From: Microbacterium trichothecenolyticum
GTDB taxonomy: Bacteria; Actinomycetota; Actinomycetes; Actinomycetales; Microbacteriaceae
Assembly (NCBI RefSeq): GCF_030818955.1
Contig: NZ_JAUTBF010000001.1
Span: 2,232,001 to 2,296,000, forward strand
Length of the DNA stretch: 64,000 nucleotides
Reading direction: 5' to 3'
This document shows, piece by piece, positions 37,757 through 46,892 of the stretch. Positions within the stretch are counted from its first letter, which is position 1; every line of letters starts with the position of its first letter. The position numbers and the translations under genes are program-made. The notes below the pieces were generated by a model. The model was not told where the DNA came from, searched no databases, and saw only the letters and a program-made list of their open reading frames with translations.

Positions 37757-39288
37757 CGGGTACTTGGGAACAACGTCTGATCGACTTCGCCGAGCGCGGT
37801 CCGAGCTGGGATCTGCCCCACCGACAGACGCTCCTGGAGGGCCTGCAGTCCCTCCGACAGGTGCTGCAGAAGGTCGCCGACGACCCCGGCCTCCTGGGCG
37901 AGTCCGGCCGGGCCGCGACGGCGTCCTTCGCGAAGACGGCCGGCAAGCTGAACGATCAGATCACCTACGTGCAGGTGCACCTCCCGCTCAAGCTGCACTT
38001 CGCCAACCTGGCCCGTGAGAACGCTCGCGAATCCCTCGCGTCGCTCCCCCCGGGCGAGATGTCGCCGCAGCAGCAGGCCCTGGTCCGCGGAGCCGCGGTG
38101 GGTTCGATGTTCGTACTCGGGCCATGGGCGTTCGTCGCCGGCGAGGGCGCCTCGCTCGCAATCAACAACCATCTCGCCGGTCAACGCGAGGCCGCCGCGA
38201 AGGCCGCGATGGAAAGGCACTCCGCCGAGATCGACGAGGCGAAGCTCGATGCGCCGCCCGAGTTCGACCCGGAGACCGAGTGGGACACCACGACCGAACC
38301 ACCGTCGGGCGGGGACGGGGGTGGCACAGCAGGCGGGGGCGACAGTGGACGCAGCTTCGAACGCTACCCGGACTGGAACGTCTCCCCGGTTCCGACCAGC
38401 CCGGGGAGCGGGGGCGACGGCGGCACGCAGCTCCCGTCCGGTCAGACACCCGAGGGAATCGGCACGCTACCGGGACACCCCGGCCCCTACGGGCCCTACC
38501 CGGACGGCGTGCCCGGCCTCCCCGGCAAGCCGCCCATCGATCTGGGGAACCTCTCTCCGGCTCCGACCCCCGACGGCCCGATCTCCGGATCGCCGACGCT
38601 GCCCGGGGGCATCCCCAGCCTGCCCGGCGGAGGCGGTGGACTCGTGGGGACGCCCGGGGGACCCGGCGCGGGCATCGGCTCGGGTCTGGCCGCGGGCCTG
38701 GTGGCCGGTGGAGGCGGCGCACTCGCGCTGGGTCGCGTCGGCAACCCGGCGGCCGGTGCCGGCGCAGGACTGTTCGGCCGACCCGCGGGTGGGGCCGCGA
38801 CCGGTGGCGGCGCCCGTACGGGCGGTCTGCTGGGGCGGTCCGCGGCTTCCGGCCTCGGGGCGCGCGGCGTCGGCGGACTCGGAGGCGTCGGCGCCGGCAG
38901 CGGGTCGGGGTCGTCCGCGGCACGCGGCGCCGGAACCCGCGGTGGTATCGGCTCCGGTGGAGCGGCCGGCACCGCCGGCGGTGGGCGCCCCGGAGCATCG
39001 GCTGCGGCCGGTGGTGCCCGCGGTGCGGCGGCGGACGGGGGCCGCGGTCGTGCGACGGCGGGCGGCGCGCGGGCCGCGGCCGGCGCCACGCGAGGTGCCG
39101 GCGGCTCGGCGCGTGTCGGCGGCATCGGTGGCAGCGGATCACGGTCCGAACGCGAAGACGAGAAGGCGAGGGGGCTCGGCGGCCCCATCGCGCCGCGGAT
39201 GGAAGACGACGCCGAGGTCGGCCCGCGTTCCGAGAACGCGCAGGCCGGCGGGCGCGAGAGCTCCGAGGGGGATGGTGACGATGTCTGA
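37753..39288 (+). CDS. T7SS-linked Gly/Ala-rich protein, candidate secreted substrate
   Basis: 511 residues, family not recognised. Residues 1-~105 are helical and amphipathic (LLEGLQSLRQVLQKVAD; AATASFAKTAGKLNDQI); ~110-143 are hydrophobic (VGSMFVLGPWAFVAGEGASL); ~155-300 are Pro/Gly-rich with short PG repeats; ~300-470 are almost entirely Gly, Ala, Ser, Arg; the end is acidic (ESSEGDGDDV). A helical head plus Gly/Ala-rich body recalls mycobacterial PE_PGRS/PPE and LXG-type proteins in style, not sequence. It is coupled to the mycosin (ATGA) and overlaps the next WXG100 start, so it belongs to the system. Confidence 0.75.
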   Translation: MTGTWEQRLIDFAERGPSWDLPHRQTLLEGLQSLRQVLQKVADDPGLLGESGRAATASFAKTAGKLNDQITYVQVHLPLKLHFANLARENARESLASLPPGEMSPQQQALVRGAAVGSMFVLGPWAFVAGEGASLAINNHLAGQREAAAKAAMERHSAEIDEAKLDAPPEFDPETEWDTTTEPPSGGDGGGTAGGGDSGRSFERYPDWNVSPVPTSPGSGGDGGTQLPSGQTPEGIGTLPGHPGPYGPYPDGVPGLPGKPPIDLGNLSPAPTPDGPISGSPTLPGGIPSLPGGGGGLVGTPGGPGAGIGSGLAAGLVAGGGGALALGRVGNPAAGAGAGLFGRPAGGAATGGGARTGGLLGRSAASGLGARGVGGLGGVGAGSGSGSSAARGAGTRGGIGSGGAAGTAGGGRPGASAAAGGARGAAADGGRGRATAGGARAAAGATRGAGGSARVGGIGGSGSRSEREDEKARGLGGPIAPRMEDDAEVGPRSENAQAGGRESSEGDGDDV

Positions 39289-39598
39289 GCGCATTTCGGC
39301 GGCGGAAGGCGCGCTCGCGCGCGGGGCCGAGGCGGTGATGGGCGCGCACGCCGATATCGCCGACAGCGCGCGCCGCGTGTTGGCCGAGCTCGACGAACTG
39401 AGCGCCACCTGGTCGGGCGAGGCTGCGACGTCGTACGGCGTCTTGGTGAACGAGTGGACCGCCGGCGCAAACCGCCTCAACGACGTGCTGATCACCCTCA
39501 GCACGGCTCTCACCGCGACCGCCCGCGACCAGGAGGCCGTCGAGGAGCAGCACCGCACCACCATCCACGGACTGGGCGCGCTGTTGGGAGGCGAATGA
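39281..39598 (+). CDS. WXG100 protein, EsxB-like (pair 2)
   Basis: 105 residues, turn W44-S-G46, ending IHGLGALLGGE. It is a clear paralogue of the protein at 35315 (same start ...AAEGALARGAEAV, same turn position). The ATG at 39281 overlaps the previous gene by eight bases; an ATG nine bases earlier is too close to the GAGGGG site. No YxxxD tail. Confidence 0.88.
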   Translation: MSERISAAEGALARGAEAVMGAHADIADSARRVLAELDELSATWSGEAATSYGVLVNEWTAGANRLNDVLITLSTALTATARDQEAVEEQHRTTIHGLGALLGGE

Positions 39599-39599
39599 G

Positions 39600-39887
39600 A
39601 TGAGTGATCTCCGCGTCACCCCCGAAGCCCTGCATGCCGCGGCCGCGCGGCTGCGCGCCGAGAGCGCGCGCATCGATTCCGCTCTCGCCGGCCTGGATGC
39701 CGAGGTCGCGCGGCTGCGCGGCGACTGGGAGGGCACCGCTCAGGTCGCCTATAACAACGCCCAGCAGCAGTGGAGCGCCACGCTCGAGCAGATGAGAGAC
39801 GCGCTGCAGCGGATCTCGACCGCGACAGACGGCATCGCCGACGACTACGTCAGCGCCGATCGCGCGTCCGCGGCGCGCTTCGGCTGA
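39600..39887 (+). CDS. WXG100 protein, EsxA-like (pair 2), with YxxxD signal
   Basis: 95 residues, turn W43-E-G45, tail Y83-V-S-A-D87 followed by RASAARFG. Paralogue of the protein at 35656, position for position. GGGAGG lies upstream; the ATG is 2 bp after the previous stop. Likely heterodimer with the preceding protein. Confidence 0.92.
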   Translation: MSDLRVTPEALHAAAARLRAESARIDSALAGLDAEVARLRGDWEGTAQVAYNNAQQQWSATLEQMRDALQRISTATDGIADDYVSADRASAARFG

Positions 39888-39912
39888 GCGGGGTGAGAGA
39901 GCGTACCGTTCG

Positions 39913-39930
39913 CGCGCTCGGGCGAGCGCG
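39913..39930 (+). repeat. Short perfect hairpin between WXG100 pair 2 and eccD2
   Basis: CGCGCTCG (39913-39920) and its complement (39923-39930) with a 2-nt loop. It may reduce read-through from the abundant WXG100 genes into eccD2. Confidence 0.4.
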
Positions 39931-40002
39931 ACGAAGCACCCCGGCGATAGGATTTCGACGTCTGAGCGCAGGGGGCTTCGGTCCGGGAAGAGGGGGCCGC
40001 CG

Positions 40003-41337
40003 ATGGCTGACGTCATGAACGCGACGCGGGCGCTGCTGCGACTGTCGGTCCAGAGCGAAGGGCGGCGACTCGACATCGCCATCCCCGCGCAGGTGCCCCT
40101 CATCGAATTCCTTCCCGGCTTCGCGCGGTCGCTCGGAGTGCTCGACCCCTCGATGACCTCCGCCGGCTACGCGCTGCAACGAGCCGACGGTGGCACCGTC
40201 GATCCGTCGCGCGGCGCATCGGCGCAGGGCATCGTCGACGGCGAAGTGCTCACCCTCGTGCGCGGCGGCCTCGTCGCCCAGCCCCGCGTGTACGACGACA
40301 TCGTCGAAGCCGTGATCGACGCCACCGCGCAACAGAACCGTCCCTGGACGACTCGCGACAACGCCCGCACCGCGCTCGCGGTCAGCCTCGCGCTGCTCGG
40401 CGTCTGCGCGGTGCTCCTGCTGGCCGCCGGTCGAGCGCTGCCCTTCGGTGCGCTGGTCGCCGGCGGCGGCGCGCTCGTGCTGCTGGTCGTGTCGGCCGTG
40501 ATCGCCCGTCTGGGCCAGCGCGAAGCCGGGCAGGGCCTGGGCATGGCGGCATCCGTCTTCGCCGCCGTCGCGGGTTTCCTCACCGCACCCGCCTCGGCCG
40601 ATGTGTGGGGATGGCCGCTGGCCGCCGCAGGCGGCGGCGCGTTCGTCGTCGCGGGCGTCGCGCTGGCCCTGACCCGCGACCGGGCCGAACTGCAACTGGC
40701 GCCCCTCATCGCGGGTGGCGTCGTCGGCGTGACGGGAACGTTCGCCGCGTTCTTCCCCCCGGCGACGGTCTGGACCCTCATGGTCGGGATCGTCGCGACC
40801 CTGGGCGGAGCGCTGCCGTGGCTCGCGCTCGGAACGACCCGACTGCGCGTCGTCTCACCGCAGAGCGACGCCGAGGTGTTCGCCGAACCGGAACCGATCG
40901 ACGCCGACGACGTCGCCGAGCGCGTCGCCCAGGGAAAGCGCATCCTCATCGCCCTGCGCCTCGCGCTGGCCACCGCCGTGCTCGTCGCGGTCCCGCTGGT
41001 GGCGGCGTACAACGCCGCCGGGGCGCTGCTGGCCGCCCTCGCCTTCGCGGGAATGATGTTCCCCTCCCGCCAGACCTTCGCACGCTCGGGCGTGCTCACG
41101 GTGATGGCCACCGGCATCCTGGGACTCGTGGTGTCGGGCGTCGTCGCCTCGCTCGCGCAGCCGGGCCTGCGGGTGGGCATCCTCGTGGTGCTCGCGGCCG
41201 CTACGGTCAGCGTGGTCACGGTGACCCTGCTCGCCCCGAAGACCCGCCTGCGGCTCATCCGCGTCGCCGACACGGCCGAGCTGCTGGTGCTGGCGTCGTT
41301 GCTGCCCCTGTCGGTCATCGCCTCCGGTCTGGCGTGA
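40003..41337 (+). CDS. eccD: Type VII secretion membrane protein EccD (copy 2)
   Basis: 444 residues: N-terminal ubiquitin-like domain (LLRLSVQSEGRRLDIAIPAQ to about residue 85), a short linker (NRPWTTRDNARTAL), then about eleven transmembrane helices. AGAGGGGG precedes the ATG. It is followed three bases later by eccB. It shares the architecture of the copy at 33668 but little obvious sequence, so the two are old paralogues. In solved ESX complexes each protomer holds two EccD subunits, which would allow a heterodimer here. Confidence 0.9.
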   Translation: MADVMNATRALLRLSVQSEGRRLDIAIPAQVPLIEFLPGFARSLGVLDPSMTSAGYALQRADGGTVDPSRGASAQGIVDGEVLTLVRGGLVAQPRVYDDIVEAVIDATAQQNRPWTTRDNARTALAVSLALLGVCAVLLLAAGRALPFGALVAGGGALVLLVVSAVIARLGQREAGQGLGMAASVFAAVAGFLTAPASADVWGWPLAAAGGGAFVVAGVALALTRDRAELQLAPLIAGGVVGVTGTFAAFFPPATVWTLMVGIVATLGGALPWLALGTTRLRVVSPQSDAEVFAEPEPIDADDVAERVAQGKRILIALRLALATAVLVAVPLVAAYNAAGALLAALAFAGMMFPSRQTFARSGVLTVMATGILGLVVSGVVASLAQPGLRVGILVVLAAATVSVVTVTLLAPKTRLRLIRVADTAELLVLASLLPLSVIASGLA

Positions 41338-41340
41338 TCC

Positions 41341-42675
41341 GTGGCCACCAAGGGCGACCTGATCGAGGCGCAGAACTTCTCGCGCCGACGCCTGCTCACC
41401 GCGTTCGTCAGCGGCGCGCCGGGCGGCAAGGAACTGCAACCGACCTCGCCGCTGCGCGCGGTGATCGCCGCGATCGCCCTCACCGTCATCGTCGTTCTCG
41501 TGGGCGTGTTCTACGGTCTGATCCGCCCGGGCCTGCCGACCGGGTGGGAGAACGGCAAGCTCGTACTGGTCTCCGACACCGGCGCCCGTTTCGTCACCGT
41601 CGACGGCGTACTGCACCCGGTGATCAACACCGCGAGTGCCCGTCTGCTGCTGCCGGCGAACGACTTCGGGGTCATCTCGACCGACCAGGCCACCCTCGCC
41701 GGCACGCCCGTGGGTGACACCCTCGGCATCACGGGGGCGCCCGACGAGCTCCCGCCGGCGTCGAACCTCATCAACGCCGGGTGGAGCGCATGCGTCACCG
41801 ACGACGCGGCCCTCGACGTGCGCATCTCGACCTCGGGCGGACCCGCGACCGCGACCGACCGTGCCGTCGTGGTCTCGGTCGACGGCATCCTGCACGTCGT
41901 GCGCGGTGGCCGCAGCTTCGCCGTGTCGAGTAGCGACCCCGACGCCGTGCTGCGCGCGGCGGGCATCTCGGCCCTGTCGCCGGTGAGCGTGCCCGCATCG
42001 TGGCTCGATCTGTTCACGGCGGGCACGCCGCTCACCCCGTTGACCCTGCAGAACTTCGGCACCGCCGTGCCCGGCACCAACCTGAGGGTCGGTCAGGTGA
42101 TCCGCCAGGCCGGCTCCGCCGACGACGAGCGGTTCCTCGTGCAGACCGGGGGTGTGCTCGAGGCACTCACGCCCCTGGCCTGGCAGCTGTACCAGCTCGG
42201 CAGCGGCAGCGCCCTGTCGGGATCGGTGACCGAGGTCACCGCCGACGAGATCCGCGAACTCTCCACCGCCCCGGAGGGTCTCGGCGACGAGTGGCCCCGC
42301 ACCGGTTTCGAGACCGTCACCGCCGGGCAGCGCCCGTGCGCGATCCTGACGCCCGGCGACGGACAGAGCACCGCCGTGCTCGCCACCCAGCCCACGTCGA
42401 CCGCGGTGACCGCGGGGGTACAGGTCGCCCCCAGCCACGGCGCCCTCGTGCGGGCGGGCGGGCGCGGCGACCAGAGCACGAGCGTGCTGACCTTGGTGGA
42501 TGCCACGGGCACGGCGTACCCGCTGCCCAACGCGACCGACGAGACCATCGCGCGCCTCGGCTACTCCCCCGCCGATGTGGGCGCCGTCACCGACGGCTGG
42601 ACGGCGCTCCTGCGCACCGGCCCGTCGCTGAGCCAGAGCGCGGCGCAGCGCTCGCCGACCACGGAGGCGAAGTGA
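41341..42675 (+). CDS. eccB: Type VII secretion protein EccB
   Basis: 444 residues: short basic cytoplasmic N-terminus starting ATKGDLIEAQNFSRRRLLTA, a single transmembrane helix (~40-62), and a large extracytoplasmic domain including the conserved LVSDTGARFVTVDGVLHPV segment and two Cys (GWSACV, RPCAIL) likely forming the EccB disulfide. GTG start 3 bp after eccD2. Part of the ESX membrane complex; the ectodomain is the likely mycosin contact. The stop overlaps mycP. Confidence 0.93.
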   Translation: MATKGDLIEAQNFSRRRLLTAFVSGAPGGKELQPTSPLRAVIAAIALTVIVVLVGVFYGLIRPGLPTGWENGKLVLVSDTGARFVTVDGVLHPVINTASARLLLPANDFGVISTDQATLAGTPVGDTLGITGAPDELPPASNLINAGWSACVTDDAALDVRISTSGGPATATDRAVVVSVDGILHVVRGGRSFAVSSSDPDAVLRAAGISALSPVSVPASWLDLFTAGTPLTPLTLQNFGTAVPGTNLRVGQVIRQAGSADDERFLVQTGGVLEALTPLAWQLYQLGSGSALSGSVTEVTADEIRELSTAPEGLGDEWPRTGFETVTAGQRPCAILTPGDGQSTAVLATQPTSTAVTAGVQVAPSHGALVRAGGRGDQSTSVLTLVDATGTAYPLPNATDETIARLGYSPADVGAVTDGWTALLRTGPSLSQSAAQRSPTTEAK

Positions 42676-43997
42676 CGCGTCTGCGGCGAGCCGGTCGCCT
42701 CGGTGCGACGGCACTCGTCGTGGGCCTGCTGGTCTCTGCGGCTCCCGCCGTCGCGCACGCCGGGGGCCCGGCATCCGGGGTCGTCGCCGCCTCACGCGAC
42801 CAGTGCGTCGCCTCAACGCGCATCAGCCAGACGCCGCCCGCCCTCGACCAGTTGCAGAGTGCCTCCGCATGGACCTTCACACGGGGCGCCGGGGTGACCG
42901 TGGCGGTCGTCGACTCCGGCGTCGCCCCCAACCCCCATCTCGACGACGCGATCGTCGCGGGAGTGAACCTCGTGCCCGACGGCACCGACGGCATCGGGCG
43001 CACCGATGTGTACGGCCACGGGACGGTGATCGCCGGGCAGATCGCGGCCCGGGTCATCCCGAAATCCGGCGTGCAAGGACTCGCGCCGGAGGTGCGGATT
43101 CTGCCGGTGCGCGTCTACGCGGGCGACTCCGATCAGCTCGTCGAGGCGGGGTTCGGTCCGAACACCGCGCGCATGGCCGAGGGCATCCGCATCGCCGCGG
43201 ATCGCGGCGCGCAGATCATCAACGTCTCGATGAGCACGACCGAGAAGAACGCCGCCCTCGGCGAGGCCGTGGCGTACGCCCGTGATCGCGGCAGCCTGGT
43301 GGTCGCCAGTGCCGGCAACCGCGACTCGACCGCGGCCGTCGAAGACGACGACACCGACGGCGTGCGCTATCCCGCGGGCTTCCCCGGGGCCGTCGGCGTC
43401 GCCGCCACCGACACCTCGGGCGTCGTGACGAACGCCAGCATTCGCGGTTCGCACGTGGCCCTCGCGGCCCCCGGGCAAGACATCGCCTCGGCGTGGCCGC
43501 AGGGCGGCGACTGCGCGGTCGCCACCGACGGGCCCGCCACGAGCTACGCCGCCGCGTACGTCTCAGCCGCGGCGGCGCTCGTCGCCGCCGCCCATCCCGA
43601 CGAGACGCCGGCGCAGTGGGCCTACCGCCTCGAGGCGACGGCCGTGCGGCCACAGCCCGACACGCGCTCGAACGCCTCGGGCTGGGGGGTCGTGCAGCCC
43701 TACGACGCGATCGTGCTCGTTCCCGGTGCGGGGCTCCGCGGTCCGTCGAGCCCGTTCCCCGGGGCGACCGCGACGCCCGCTCCCACCGGGACACCGGCAC
43801 CGGTCGCCGTGGTCGTCGGGCCGGGACCGGATGCCGAGGCGATCACCCTGGCGACCGGGATCGGCGTCGCAGGACTCGTCGTTCTTGCAGCGATCGGGGC
43901 GCTGGCGATCCTCGTCAGCCGGCGTCGCGAAGACGACGCGCCCCCTCGACCCGCGCCTACGGGGCGAGGGCTGTACGGCGACGATCGCGGGATGTGA
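42672..43997 (+). CDS. mycP: Mycosin, type VII secretion-associated serine protease
   Basis: 441 residues: signal peptide (to AHAGG, ~30), S8 subtilase domain with D81 (VVDSG), H116 (YGHGT), oxyanion Asn N216 (ASAGN) and Ser S291 (ATSYAAA), a Pro-rich spacer, a C-terminal transmembrane helix (~395-418) and a basic tail. All catalytic residues look intact, unlike the diverged copy at 36461. GTG overlaps the eccB stop (GTGA). Expected to sit outside the membrane on the ESX complex and process substrates or stabilise the channel. Confidence 0.94.
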   Translation: MTRLRRAGRLGATALVVGLLVSAAPAVAHAGGPASGVVAASRDQCVASTRISQTPPALDQLQSASAWTFTRGAGVTVAVVDSGVAPNPHLDDAIVAGVNLVPDGTDGIGRTDVYGHGTVIAGQIAARVIPKSGVQGLAPEVRILPVRVYAGDSDQLVEAGFGPNTARMAEGIRIAADRGAQIINVSMSTTEKNAALGEAVAYARDRGSLVVASAGNRDSTAAVEDDDTDGVRYPAGFPGAVGVAATDTSGVVTNASIRGSHVALAAPGQDIASAWPQGGDCAVATDGPATSYAAAYVSAAAALVAAAHPDETPAQWAYRLEATAVRPQPDTRSNASGWGVVQPYDAIVLVPGAGLRGPSSPFPGATATPAPTGTPAPVAVVVGPGPDAEAITLATGIGVAGLVVLAAIGALAILVSRRREDDAPPRPAPTGRGLYGDDRGM

Positions 43998-44133
43998 CCT
44001 CGGGCACACACCCCGGGGTTCGGGACTTCTTCGCCCGGGCCGAGCTCTCCACATCGAGGGCGACGCACGCGCAGGCAGACCGTCGTGGCAGTTCGTCACC
44101 GCGGAGCGACGAACGACGAAATACAGACACGCC

Positions 44134-45231
44134 TCAGGCGCTCCCCGCCGGGAGCAGCTCGAGCTCGGCGTCGCCGAGCCGGAAACGCGGCGTCGCGAGC
44201 GTGGGGGCGTCGGCCCGCACGCGCTCGGCGCGCCCGTCGTCGTGCAGCAGCGTGACGCCGTTCGTCGAGCCGAGGTCGGTGATGGTCCAGCCCGTCACCG
44301 CCCAGTCCAGGCGGGCGTGCTGCTTCGACACCGTGCGCGTGTCGTCGGCGACAGCGATGTACTGCACACCGTCGTCCTGCACCGGCGGTCTGCGTCCGAG
44401 CACGACGGCGCGACCGGTCACGGCCACGCGTTGCCCGTCGGGGAGGCCGAGCTTCCACTCGCCGCGACGACGAGTGCGGGGACGAGCCGTCTGGGTCGAT
44501 TCGTCGACCGCCGCGCTCACCGGCACCTCGGCGGTACCGGTACGGGAAGCGGCGGTAGGGTCGGCGGCATCGGTGGTCTCGACGACCGGGGCGGCCTCGA
44601 TCGCCGCCGCCCCCTCCTGCGTCAGGCCGGCGCCTCCCGCCGGCGAAGCCACCTCGGCCGGTCCCGCCAGCGTCACCACGATGCTCGGGGCCTCGACCGA
44701 TCGGGCGGCCCGCCGGGAGCCGGCGGCGGCCGCGGCACCCTCCCCGCTCGCCGCGCCCGGGATCGACGAGATCGGTCCGGAGGGCGCCGCCCCCGACACG
44801 GAGGCCTCCCTCGGGGAAGGATCCGATGAGTCCTCTCGGGGAGCATCGTGCGACACGGCCGCGTCCACGGCATCCGGGTGCGCGGAAGCCGTGGCCAGGA
44901 TCCCCGCCCACACCGGAGGCAAGACGAGAGCCAGCGCCGTCGTGCCCGCACCGCGCCCCGTCGCGACGGCGAGCCGGTGGGCAGCCGTCGCCTTGAGCAC
45001 GAGGCCGTACACGTTGACGAGGGGGACGATGAGCAGCACGGCTCGGACCGGGTCGATGCGGCCGAGCCGGAACACCTCGGCATCGTTGACGAGCGGCACC
45101 CACGCGCGCCAGGTTTCGGCGCCGCGCGCGGCGAACACGCGAGACAGGCCGATCGCGTACCAGACGTGCAGCGCGAGGGCGACGACGAGCACGGTCCCCA
45201 CGGCCATGGCGGTCAGGCTGCCAGCATCCAT
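44134..45231 (-). CDS. FHA-domain membrane protein linked to the T7SS
   Basis: 365 residues: three to four N-terminal hydrophobic segments (residues ~8-28, ~60-85, ~95-115), a long Ala/Ser/Pro-rich linker, and a C-terminal FHA domain (~270-360) with AVVLGRRP, SKQHARLD and DLGSTNGVTLL. GGAGGACGT precedes the ATG. It converges with mycP. With the RDD-FHA protein at 32652 it gives the locus two membrane FHA proteins; neither kinase nor phosphatase genes are in the window. Confidence 0.85.
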   Translation of the reverse strand: MDAGSLTAMAVGTVLVVALALHVWYAIGLSRVFAARGAETWRAWVPLVNDAEVFRLGRIDPVRAVLLIVPLVNVYGLVLKATAAHRLAVATGRGAGTTALALVLPPVWAGILATASAHPDAVDAAVSHDAPREDSSDPSPREASVSGAAPSGPISSIPGAASGEGAAAAAGSRRAARSVEAPSIVVTLAGPAEVASPAGGAGLTQEGAAAIEAAPVVETTDAADPTAASRTGTAEVPVSAAVDESTQTARPRTRRRGEWKLGLPDGQRVAVTGRAVVLGRRPPVQDDGVQYIAVADDTRTVSKQHARLDWAVTGWTITDLGSTNGVTLLHDDGRAERVRADAPTLATPRFRLGDAELELLPAGSA

Positions 45232-45260
45232 ACGTCCTCCGTCGACGATCTGTCTCGACG

Positions 45261-45485
45261 CTACCCTGCCGTGCCGGGGTCGCGACGGTCGCCGCAGATC
45301 GGGCGGGTCAGTGGCGTCGGCGGCACGGTCGCGGGCGCATCGAGGTCGACGCGACGCACGGCGCACCCGGCGCAGCGCACGTACCGCACGCGCCCCGCAC
45401 TCGTCACGTGCACCGACTCGGTGAGCCATGCGTGCTCGTGAGCGGATGCCGTGACGGCGAGCGAGGAGGTCGGAGAGGCGGTCAT
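45261..45485 (-). CDS. Small Cys-pair protein, function unknown
   Basis: 74 residues with a CAGC pair (YVRCAGCAVRRVDLD) and a later single Cys (RPICGD), suggesting a small metal-binding or zinc-ribbon-like fold that may be incomplete. The segment HEHAWLTESVHVTSAGRVRY before it is well structured and reads as real coding sequence. No strong ribosome-binding site. Lies upstream of the FHA gene on the same strand. I do not recognise a function. Confidence 0.55.
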   Translation of the reverse strand: MTASPTSSLAVTASAHEHAWLTESVHVTSAGRVRYVRCAGCAVRRVDLDAPATVPPTPLTRPICGDRRDPGTAG

Positions 45486-45795
45486 GAATCCAGCGTGATG
45501 TCATGCCATTGGTTAATTCAACCCTTACAGAGCGGCGTGTTCGCGCCCTCGACACGATCCCGGCGCGCGCCGGTGCGGCGAGCGGAACGCGACGTCTGAT
45601 CGCTTGCATCGCGCGGGCGCCGGGCGATGCGGCGGCGTCGAACGCTCGACGATCTCGAACCGCGTAACCGCCTCGAAACAACCGCCCAGTGTTCATGAAA
45701 TCTACATCTCGTAGCGTCGGGCACAGCTGGCATCGCATATTCGGATGCCGCGCCCCCACCCATGAAGCACCAATGGCTTACTGGAGACACAGCAG
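45486..45795. other. Divergent promoter region before the NMT1-type importer operon
   Basis: 310 bp without a gene. A small inverted repeat GGTTAATTCAACC lies at 45511-45523. The region near 45690-45720 is AT-richer and probably holds the importer promoter, but no -35/-10 pair is convincing. I saw no thiamine, purine or preQ1-type riboswitch core. Confidence 0.45.
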
Positions 45796-46869
45796 ATGAC
45801 CTTCCTTTCCTCCCGACGCGCCAAGCGCGTCGCCGCTGCCCTCGCCGGGGTCGCCCTCACCGCCCTCACCCTCACCGCGTGCTCGGGAGGGTCCGGCTCG
45901 AGCAGCAGCTCGACCGACTCCGCCGCCCAGGGGTACGGCGAGCTCACCCTGCAGCTCAGCTGGATCCTGAACGAAGAGTTCGCCGGTGAGTACTTCGCCG
46001 ACAGCAAGGGCTACTTCACCGAGGCCGGCTTCTCGGGCGTCAACCTGGTGCCCGGCCCGTCCACCGGTGTCGCCGAGTTGCTCTCGGGCAGTGCCGACGT
46101 GGCACTCAGCGACGCCGTCTCCGTCGGCTCGGCGGTGGCCTCCGAAGGTGCGCCGGTGAAGATCATCGGCTCGACCTTCCAGCGCAACCCCTTCACGATC
46201 CTCTCCCTCAAGAGTGGCGGCAACATCACCACCGTCGCCGGCCTCAAGGGCAAGAAGATCGGTATCCAGGACTCGAACACGTCGCTGTTCAATGCGTTCC
46301 TCAAGGCCAACGGCGTCGACCCGAGCGAACTGACGATCGTGCCGGTGCAGTACGACCCGGCGCCGCTCGTCAACGGCGAGGTCGACGGTTTCATGGCCTA
46401 CCTGACCAATGAGTCCATCACGGTCGCTGCGCAGGGCCTGGAGGTGAGCAACCTCCCGTTCGCCGACAACGGTCTGCCGTTCGTGGCCGAGACCTTCGTC
46501 GCGACCGACGAGACGATCGCGAAGGAGCCCGAGAAGCTCAAGTCGTTCCTCACGGCCGAGATCCGCGGGTGGACCGACGCACTGAAGGACCCGCAGGAGG
46601 GCTCGCGCCTGGCCGTCGAGCAGTACGGCAAGGACCTCGGCTTGAACCCCGCGAACTCCCTCGCCGGTGCGAAGGCGCAGAACGAGCTCGTGGTCTCGGA
46701 CGAGACCGCGAAGAACGGTCTGTTCTCCATCAGCGACGCCCTGCAGGCGGCGACGGTGCAGAGCCTCGCCGACGCCGGTCTCACGCTGGAGGCGTCGCAG
46801 CTGTTCGACCTGAGCCTGCTGCAGCAGGTCTACGAAGAGAACCCCGACCTGAAGAACTACGCGGGCTGA
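45796..46869 (+). CDS. NMT1/THI5-family ABC transporter substrate-binding lipoprotein
   Basis: 357 residues. Signal peptide with lipobox LTAC then a Ser-rich linker. The mature protein starts [26 protein letters not shown], the family's opening, then [18 protein letters not shown] and [14 protein letters not shown]. This class binds HMP/thiamine pyrimidines, riboflavin, nitrate, sulfonates and other small compounds, so the ligand is open. GGAG is 11 bases before the ATG. It heads an operon with an ATPase, two permeases and two deaminases, which suggests an amino-substituted N-heterocycle as ligand. Confidence 0.88.
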   Translation: MTFLSSRRAKRVAAALAGVALTALTLTACSGGSGSSSSSTDSAAQGYGELTLQLSWILNEEFAGEYFADSKGYFTEAGFSGVNLVPGPSTGVAELLSGSADVALSDAVSVGSAVASEGAPVKIIGSTFQRNPFTILSLKSGGNITTVAGLKGKKIGIQDSNTSLFNAFLKANGVDPSELTIVPVQYDPAPLVNGEVDGFMAYLTNESITVAAQGLEVSNLPFADNGLPFVAETFVATDETIAKEPEKLKSFLTAEIRGWTDALKDPQEGSRLAVEQYGKDLGLNPANSLAGAKAQNELVVSDETAKNGLFSISDALQAATVQSLADAGLTLEASQLFDLSLLQQVYEENPDLKNYAG

Positions 46870-46892
46870 CAACTCCGCGGGAAGAAGCCATC

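Noticed and set aside
43998..44133. Missing EccE or EccA gene near the end of the T7SS arm
   Set aside because: The 136-bp gap and surrounding genes contain no EccE- or EccA-like sequence; only a weak 7-bp inverted repeat (44091-44114) that may help termination.
45486..45795. Riboswitch (thiamine, purine or preQ1) before the NMT1-type importer
   Set aside because: I looked for the conserved thi-box and purine-aptamer cores in the 310-bp leader region and found none; only a small inverted repeat is visible.
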